From positions 716,039 through 780,038 of the forward strand of contig QNQO01000458.1 of the NCBI GenBank assembly GCA_003290165.1: a stretch of 64,000 nt of DNA, given 5' to 3'. Numbering within the stretch: the first letter of the stretch is position 1; each line of letters starts with the position of its first letter. Source of the stretch: Berberis thunbergii. Its lineage: Eukaryota > Streptophyta > Magnoliopsida > Ranunculales > Berberidaceae. This document shows positions 57,786 through 64,000 of the stretch, one piece after another. Both the position numbers and the translations under genes were made by a program. Under the pieces are notes generated by a model. It searched no databases, was not told the DNA's origin, and saw nothing but the letters and a program-made list of their open reading frames with translations.

Positions 57786-58358
57786 TATGATTGCTACAGC
57801 TGACATGAATGAAGTCTATGCTGATCTTGCAAGGCCTGGTGGTTGGAATGGTATAAAACTAGTTCCATTTTGTATATAATTGGATGGCCATGGAGGCTAA
57901 TAATTTGATGAAGCATTCAGTTTTTGTTCTAACAATATAATTATTATTTATGAGCAGATCCAGACATGCTAGAAGTAGGAAATGGAGGTATGACTAAAGA
58001 TGAATACATAGTGCACATCAGTCTATGGGCTATTTCAAAGGTACTGAAGATGTTTGTATATCTTATAAGTATATTTCATAGTGCACATCATCTACATCTA
58101 ATGACTATTCGTGTATATGCTAAGATCTCCTGTTCCTAAATTTCAAATAGATCCACTTGGAGTTCAAGCAAAGAAAGTCAGGATGGAAGGTGATGTTGAG
58201 GTATGATAACTGTACAATCACAATGTTTATGAATACACAAGGTAGCCACTGAGTCAGGTCTAATGTGTCTATTGCATGTTTGTGCTGGACCTCTTTCTGA
58301 ATATAGGACTGCTGTTCTCCTTTTAAACAGAGGTCCTCAGGGTTACAGAATCACTGCT
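57786..58358 (+). pseudogene. Captured alpha-galactosidase exons
   Basis: Four pieces in gene order come from plant alpha-galactosidase (GH27), a secreted or vacuolar enzyme that removes terminal alpha-galactose. 57786-57850 reads [17 protein letters not shown]. 57958-58040 reads [20 protein letters not shown] then SLWAISK, holding the D of the catalytic WNDPDML motif. 58151-58200 reads PLGVQAKKVRMEGDVE. 58278-58358 reads CAGPLSEYRTAVLLLNRG. The last piece has CAT in place of its CAG acceptor. The N-terminal half of the barrel is missing. Confidence 0.92.
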
Positions 58359-58491
58359 AATATAGGACTTGCAAGAAGCATTAAAAAAGAATGATCGCCT
58401 TTTAGGTGTGGAGCATATTCAAACTGCGGTGTGCTATCATGCTCTTGCTATTGCATTCAACTGCATGGGTGCTTTCAAGCTTTCTCTTCGG
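58359..58491 (+). pseudogene. Captured FRIENDLY/CLU TPR exon fused to alpha-galactosidase
   Basis: The frame reads [20 protein letters not shown] followed by [19 protein letters not shown]. This is the TPR region of the clustered-mitochondria protein (FRIENDLY in Arabidopsis), which controls mitochondrial distribution. It follows the alpha-galactosidase text without an intron and out of frame, so the two genes were joined inside one exon. Confidence 0.87.
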
Positions 58492-58599
58492 GCAAGTCCA
58501 TGAGAATAAATGTATTGCATATTCTTTGATCATTTGATGTAATTGTATAATCTGGTCAACTGACAAATGACAAAACGTGCACAGCATGAAACAAAGTTT

Positions 58600-58834
58600 G
58601 GCACAAAAAAAAATTCTATGTATACTCTATCATAGCGTTTCAGAAACGCTATGAAAGGCTCTACCATAGCGTTTTAAAAACGCTATAAAAGCCAAACTTA
58701 CCATAGCGTTTTAAAACCGCTATAATAGCCCCTGGGTCTATTATAGCGCCGGCTGTCATAGCGGTTACTAAACCGCTATGGTAGCCTACCATAGCGGTTT
58801 TTAAATGCTATTGATCACAATTTTTCTTGTAGTG
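58600..58834. repeat. CACTA-2 right subterminal palindromic repeats
   Basis: Repeated ACCATAGCGTTTTAAAAACGCTAT and CATAGCGGTTACTAAACCGCTATGG-type modules, matching those near 51110-51185 at the left end. The right terminus CTTGTAGTG ends at 58834. Confidence 0.9.
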
Positions 58835-58837
58835 TTG

Positions 58838-59618
58838 TCTGTGTCTATGTAGATGATATCATATATACTGGATCTTCTAACACTCTTGTTAAAGAATTCA
58901 AAGAAAACATGATGCATGCATTTGAAACGTCGGATTTGAGACTAATGCACTATTTTCTTAGCCTTCAGGTTCATCAAACAGATCAAGGTATATTCATTGC
59001 CAAGAAAAATATGCCTTGGATTTGCTTAAGAAGTTTACTATGCAGAGTTGCAATGCCTCCCCTACTCCCATGAATGCAAATGAGAAGCTTTCTCACTGAA
59101 TGATGGTGCTGATGAAAGGTATTTTCGAAGTATGGTTGGTGGACTGATGTGCTTAACCAATTGACGTCCAGATATATTATTTTCCGTCAGCCTAGTCTCC
59201 AGGTTTATGCACAATCCTTCAGTTCATCATCTTGGGCAGCAAAGAGAATTCTCTGTTGTATTTGGGCGACAAGCAGCTACAGAATATGGTATAAACCAAT
59301 TTCTAATATTGGTTTGGTTGCCTTTACTAATAGTGATTGGGCAGATTGTGCAGATGATAGGGGAAGCACAAGCGGGTTTGTTTTTCAACTTTGGTTTGGG
59401 AGCTATATCATGGCGCTCAAAGAAGCAAGCGACGGTAACACTATCATCATCTGAAGTTGAGTACTGGCAGCTTCATCAGCAGCGTGTCAAGCCATTTGGA
59501 TGCTAAGAATTATGGAGGACTTGCACTAGGTTCAAGCAACACCAACTGCAGTTTACTGTGAAAACAAGGCTGCCATCTCGAAGAATCCAGTCTTCCATGG
59601 ACGAACGAAGCACATTGA
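58838..59618 (+). pseudogene. Copia 2 reverse transcriptase end and RNase H
   Basis: It reads VCVYVDDIIYTGSS with the catalytic YVDD intact, then FETSDLRLMHYFL. After frameshifts the RNase H part has ISNIGLVAFTNSDWADC, STSGFVF, a shifted LSSSEVEYWQL and YCENKAAISKNP, in which the usual D of YCDN is E. It breaks at TKHIE (59601-59618), where CACTA-3 begins. Confidence 0.88.
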
Positions 59619-59639
59619 GACTACAACAGATTCGTTTTT

Positions 59640-60060
59640 ACAGGTGCTTTGAGAAGCGCCGGTATATAGGAAAAAGTGCCGGTTTAGATCATCAACGGCG
59701 TTTTACAAAGCGCCGATAAAGGTATGTGTCGCGAAAAGATTACCGGTGCTTTAAGAGAAGCGCCGGTTCAAATGACCATTTCCGGCACTTTGGAAAGTGC
59801 TGAAAAAGCTTATATAAGCGCCGCCAAAGAAATGGATACATCAATTCCAACGCCGTATTTATACCCTTTTACTGGCGCTATAAAGCGCTGGTAAAGACCT
59901 TTTGCGACGCTTTTCAAGTGTCGGTTATGTTAACAAACATGTATTAAAACCTTTTTAATGGCGCTTTAAAGCGCTGCAAAAGACTGCTTTGGCGATGCTT
60001 GTAAAGTGCCAATTGTGCTAACACCTTTTACCGACACTTTAAAGCGTCGGTTCTGTTAGC
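59640..60060. repeat. CACTA-3 subterminal palindromic repeats
   Basis: About ten modules have half-sites GGCGCTTT and AAAGCGCC around a short AT spacer, for example ACTGGCGCTATAAAGCGCTGG near 59873. The arrangement is like that in CACTA-1 and CACTA-2, but the sequence is unrelated. Confidence 0.88.
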
Positions 60061-60289
60061 ATACCTAAAAAAAACAATTTTTAGGCACCTCAACTTGCAT
60101 CAATAAAAATAAAAATTTGTCATTGGGACAGAAAAATAGACAGTGAATTTTCTAATCTCATATCATCTGCTGAAACCTCCTTCAATATCAAATAAACTCA
60201 AAGCACACTACAATTTTCTACGATAATGACCATATATTTAGACCTGCCTATGTTGCAACCTCATACATAGTGTACTAAGTTATATGATG

Positions 60290-60410
60290 GCTAGCTTGTA
60301 TGGTCAGCTTGAAACTGCCGTAGGAGCTGCAGAGATTGCTGATAAAGATTGAGGTCCATGCCATCCACATTTTCTCCCCACCCGAGTTTGAACAATAGCC
60401 TAACATAACA
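60290..60410 (-). pseudogene. Exon-like piece, parent unknown
   Basis: After an AG border the minus strand reads GWGENVDGMDLNLYQQSLQL then LRQFQADHTS and a stop. It is Gln/Leu-rich and could be the end of a regulatory or transposase-like protein. I cannot assign it. Confidence 0.3.
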
Positions 60411-60478
60411 GACAATTACTTATATTAATTTCATTAACAAAATTAATGGAAAATTGCCCTTTTCATTAAAACTATCTA

Positions 60479-60760
60479 TCATTCCTCTACCTTTTCATCT
60501 TCACCCTGTTCATTGTCACCCTCTCCTCCTTGTTCATTCTCATTATCAATTATTTCCCCTGTCATCGTCATTGTCATTGAGTTTCGCAACAATCCCCTCA
60601 TACTCTGCTTTTAGCTCTTTATGTCTATCCAAATACGGCTGCTTCTCCTGTTATGCCACAAGCGTAAATCACCCATTTTAGAATCCAAACCGATTAACTT
60701 AATAAACTTAAAACACAAAAGCTTTATCTACATACCTCATCACTCATAGACTTCCACTTC
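60479..60760 (-). pseudogene. Captured HMG-box (HMGB-like) exons
   Basis: The first piece ends KWKSMSDE at a GT border (60736). The second starts at 60647 with EKQPYLDRHKELKAEYE. Together they form the end of an HMG box (W-K-x-MS-x-EEK-x-PY-x-x-x-x-x-x-LKAEYE). An acidic tail follows in a shifted frame (NENEQGGEGDNEQGEDEKVE) up to a stop at 60479. That order fits plant HMGB chromatin proteins. A TAG lies just before WKSMS. Confidence 0.62.
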
Positions 60761-61511
60761 TACTTCCACCTTTAGTTCAATTTAGAATAAAATAAAAAGA
60801 GTATTATCAAATGTACACACAACAACAAGAAATTGCAAAACTAAGTGTAGAGATTGTGTATATTACCACTGCAATACCCTTCTTGTCTGGATTTGCTTAT
60901 TTGAGTGAGTTTATAAGATAATCCCTACAAAAAAATTCATTCTAGTTAGAGTTGAAAACAATGTTATTAGCCAATACATTCTATCAAGGAAATACTATTT
61001 GCAGAAACAAAGACATGGAGAAGACAGAGTTGAGGATGTTCTGGTGTAGAAATGAAAAAAGACATGAAAGAAACCTAGCACAGTGAATCAGTGTCTACTA
61101 GCTAATCTAAAACATAGTGTTTTATCCCATCTGATCAATGATTACCTAAAATATGGAGAAGACAAAGATGATCTACATGGAAGGTATGACTTGTGAGCAA
61201 TATATAAATGGATTTGAAAAGAAGTATCAAACTCAAATCTATTTTTTTTATTTTCTTATAACAGGGAATGCAAAAATTTTAAATGAACAAAGTAACCAAA
61301 ATTTTCATGGCACTGAACTAGTGAACTATAGAGACAATCAAATGGAGGCTAAAAACAAAAAAGGAATGGAGCAATCAAAAGACTTGAATCAAACAAAGAA
61401 CGACTAGTCATACCTATCCCATTTGCAGCTGCATAGTTAGACCCCTGGAACATGTACTCGTCATTCAATGAAGCCTTCCCAGCCTGATGACCTCTTTTTT
61501 AGATGCTTCAC

Positions 61512-62078
61512 CTGTTTGTCCTTGATTTCAGACATAATGGTGAATTTCCTTTGTTGTACTAGATACGATTCTATTAAATCAAATACAGGCATTCCAAAGA
61601 CCTGTAACACAACCAGAACAAATATATAGTTAACATCACGTTGCTTTTCTGAAAAAATAAAAATAAAGAACTAGACCTATCTTACCTGATAACTTCCCAG
61701 AACATGTACAAACACCATAATATTAGCGACTCCAATGAGATAACGTGGTTGCTCTAGAGAGACAAGAACATCATCTTCTACAAGATTACTGAATGCCCAG
61801 TAGCCAGAGAAAGCAACAACAAAGTAACAAAGCACAACAATTGAATATGCAAGTGTGACACCTTTCCATATTGGTCTACTTGAATGTTTCTCAGGAGTTG
61901 ATGGAATTGTAGCCTGTATTTCTAACACTACACTATGGCCAGCAAATGCAAATGCGATTGTCCCAATACCCCTGAACCAATCAAACACCATTCTAGCGGT
62001 TGTAGATGATCGAACACCGTAACTAGGTAAGGTGATGGAGTTGTGTTCCCTTGACTACAGATGCAACAAAAGATATCC
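61512..62078 (-). pseudogene. Captured lysine/histidine-type amino acid transporter exons
   Basis: The exon 62078-61686 contains [40 protein letters not shown] and [20 protein letters not shown], ending HVLGSYQ. The exon 61601-61512 starts VFGMPVFDLIESYLVQQRKF and then leaves the family. This is the central part of LHT-type plasma-membrane amino acid importers, with about four membrane helices. The frame is open through the large exon except near its start. The pieces beyond TIMSEIKDKQ at 61512 do not look like LHT, so it is probably a fusion. A real truncated gene is a less likely alternative. Confidence 0.85.
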
Positions 62079-64000
62079 CTGAATAACTATAGGAAAATAC
62101 ATAATGCAAGTATGAGTACACTAGTGGAAAAATAAATAGAAAACATTTTGGAAAATGATCCAAAAGCTATAACGAGAATGGACAATAGTGTTGTGCTTTC
62201 AAAAATTTTACAAACATATTAAACTACTTATAAGAATGAAGAGTGTCTTACAGAAAGACATAATCGCAGCAAGCAAGGATACCAAAAATATATTGTAATA
62301 ACGGATGGAATTTTCCAACACATCCAGGACTTGCTTTGAGATTCTAATAGACATCCAAACTAAAAATAAAAGTTTGATCTAACATTGCAATCATAACTGC
62401 TGAGATTATGGGCTAATAGATTTTTGAATTTTTTCTGGATGCAAGCTTCCTCTCATAATGAAATGCATATGAATGACTTGACCATCCTACCTGAAACAAA
62501 GATAAAATTGGATTGTTTCGTATTCCATAATCCACTTAGACATATAGCAATTTTACATGTTATTTCTCACGACTTCTTTTTATGTTCCCTAAGATGTTTG
62601 CATGTATTTGAGATTAAAAATTATACGAGCATGTAAAACTATGTTCAGTGTGAAGAAGAAGAAGAAGATAATGAAGTTTCTCCACCAGTTTAAACATCCT
62701 GAAACATAAACATGAAGTGCCTTTCCGTTTGTTCTGCATAAACTAGGCTTTTATATATTCTGCATCTGTAGTATTACTATGCACCAAATTTACTGTCTCC
62801 CTTAGAGGAGAGCTAGTTTAGAGACCAATCAAAGCTCCAAACCCAATAATTTGGATTATTTGACAGGAACATTAACTTGAAACTGTAAAAATTTCATGCT
62901 TCATGTGTTCTCATAAACATGAAGTTAGAAAATGTCATTCCAGCAAGAATGGTATTCTTTTATGTGAAACATAAGATTACTTTAGGAATCAGGATTTGAA
63001 TTGCTTGATATAGACGTGTCTAGTATTTTTTGTGAGGAAATATTAATTAATTTTGATGTGCTCACTTTAAGACATTAGGGAATATATGCACAAATATAGT
63101 TTACCATTGTATATATGAAGTTTAGCTCTATAATATTTTCTCAGAGTCAAACAGAATTTGGAAATTATCATGCCACTATACCAGAGGAACTAACATCAAT
63201 ATGGAGAACATGTGGATGCAACTTCTTTACATTATTCCTAAGCAGCCATGAATCACTAGTGATTCAAGTATTCAAATGCAATAGCATGTATTTGATGCAA
63301 CCACTTAAATAGAGGTTGAAAAACATATAAATATAGGACGAGGAATACTATAGTTAAAATCAAGCAGCAATAACAACTAAATTACTAATAGGAATTTTGG
63401 TTGATGACAAACCTATAATTTCTTGCAAAAAAAAAAAACAATGAAAATACTAGAGCACAGAAAAAGCACTTACCCATGCTGAAGTAGTTCCAAAATCCTC
63501 CACGAAATGTGTGGAAACCTTCCTGAGAAAAATTGATGTAAAATGTACCCATAAGCGGTAGCACAATTCATACCAACAATGATAATCAGAATAGTAGCAG
63601 TGCACTGTGCCACTGTGTACTAGTTATTAGCGTCGTCATATTTACCTTAATCATATCTTTTGCCGTTGTAGGAAAGTTTGACTCAATAAGCAAAGTTTCC
63701 AGTAGAATTACCAGAGATGATATTTATATGTAATTTTGTTTTCTGTTACTCACTGAAGAGTATTGAATTTCCAGTAGTTAGTTGTTTTAGCAAAAGGAAC
63801 TTGAAAAGGGGTAGCAAACAGAACACAGTGAAGCTCATTAAGGATACTAAACTAATTTTTTTATCTTCCCGATTTATGTTCTCTGACATCACTAAGGGCA
63901 TAGATAATATATGTAAAATCGACAAATAGCAATCTACCTTCGAGTTAATTGCCTATCACATCGGCTGCTTAGAATCAGTAGCAGTTAGTAGTCCATCTGT
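62079..64000. other. CACTA-3 interior, mostly intron-like
   Basis: One possible exon near 63465-63635 on the minus strand reads FYINFSQEGFHTFRGGFWNY and is not recognised. The rest is AT-rich without a clear coding piece. It may hold introns or the promoter of the captured transporter. Confidence 0.35.

Larger units (their letters stand above)
59619..64000. mobile_element. CACTA-3: left part, runs off the window
   Basis: The copia RNase H frame stops at TKHIE, and the next bases are GACTACAACAGATTCG, which differs from a CACTA terminus only at its first base. Subterminal modules of a third kind follow to about 60060 (CGGCGCTTTATAAAGCGCTGG-like). The interior then holds captured host exons on the minus strand. 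The right end lies beyond 64000, so the size and target duplication cannot be checked. Confidence 0.7.

Noticed and set aside
61153..61407. An 84-residue plus-strand gene
   Set aside because: It lies antisense in intron-like sequence between captured exons, and its composition is A-rich without a motif.

Overview
The window is nuclear DNA of a flowering plant, most likely a eudicot. It is AT-rich, its captured coding pieces are spliced plant genes with GT/AG introns, and about three quarters of it is transposable elements inserted into one another. I could support only one stand-alone host gene, an intronless carboxylesterase-like gene at 36.6-37.55 kb, and it carries a frameshift.

Layout. 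0-7.8 kb: the 3' part of a decayed Ty3/gypsy element of the Tat type (gag and protease scraps, a 133-bp tandem repeat, a long antisense ORF, polypurine tract, 3' LTR). 7.9-9.3 kb: a MITE, a tRNA-derived SINE and a non-LTR RNase H scrap. 9.44-13.88 kb: a Ty1/copia element with both LTRs but a deleted polymerase. 16.7-19.7 kb: a DUF4283-type ORF split by a small LTR element, which is itself split by a solo LTR of the Tat family from 7.2 kb. 22.53-34.23 kb: a CACTA (En/Spm) transposon inserted in one arm of an older inverted repeat. 40.13-43.96 kb: a PIF/Harbinger-like element made of CAN-triplet minisatellite, with an internally deleted Ty3/gypsy element inside it. 44.16-44.78 kb: a hAT MITE with a perfect 8-bp target duplication. 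47.03-59.6 kb: a second Ty1/copia element interrupted three times, by a solo gypsy LTR in gag, a second CACTA (51.08-58.83 kb) in reverse transcriptase and the left end of a third CACTA in RNase H.

The outstanding feature is that all three CACTA elements are gene-capture vehicles. Instead of a recognisable transposase they carry introns and exons from many unrelated host genes. CACTA-1: AUX/LAX auxin carrier, bHLH factor, DExH helicase, a Prp3-like splicing factor, vacuolar sorting receptor, ATG18-like, nucleobase-ascorbate transporter, DNA topoisomerase I, a coiled-coil gene, an RRM gene, ribosomal protein L15 and TIM22. CACTA-2: DICER-LIKE 4, PICKLE, alpha-galactosidase, FRIENDLY/CLU and a probable CW-type zinc-finger protein. 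CACTA-3: a lysine/histidine-type amino acid transporter and an HMG-box gene. Within each element all captured pieces lie in one transcriptional orientation, many splice sites are intact, and some neighbouring pieces are fused inside one exon. The three elements share one design of palindromic subterminal repeats but with three different sequences.

The pieces are fragments and are not expected to make the parent enzymes. Stops, lost splice sites and scrambled exon order support that. Any biological role would more likely be chimeric or small-RNA-producing transcripts. Gene identities rest on recognising conserved motifs by eye, without database searches.
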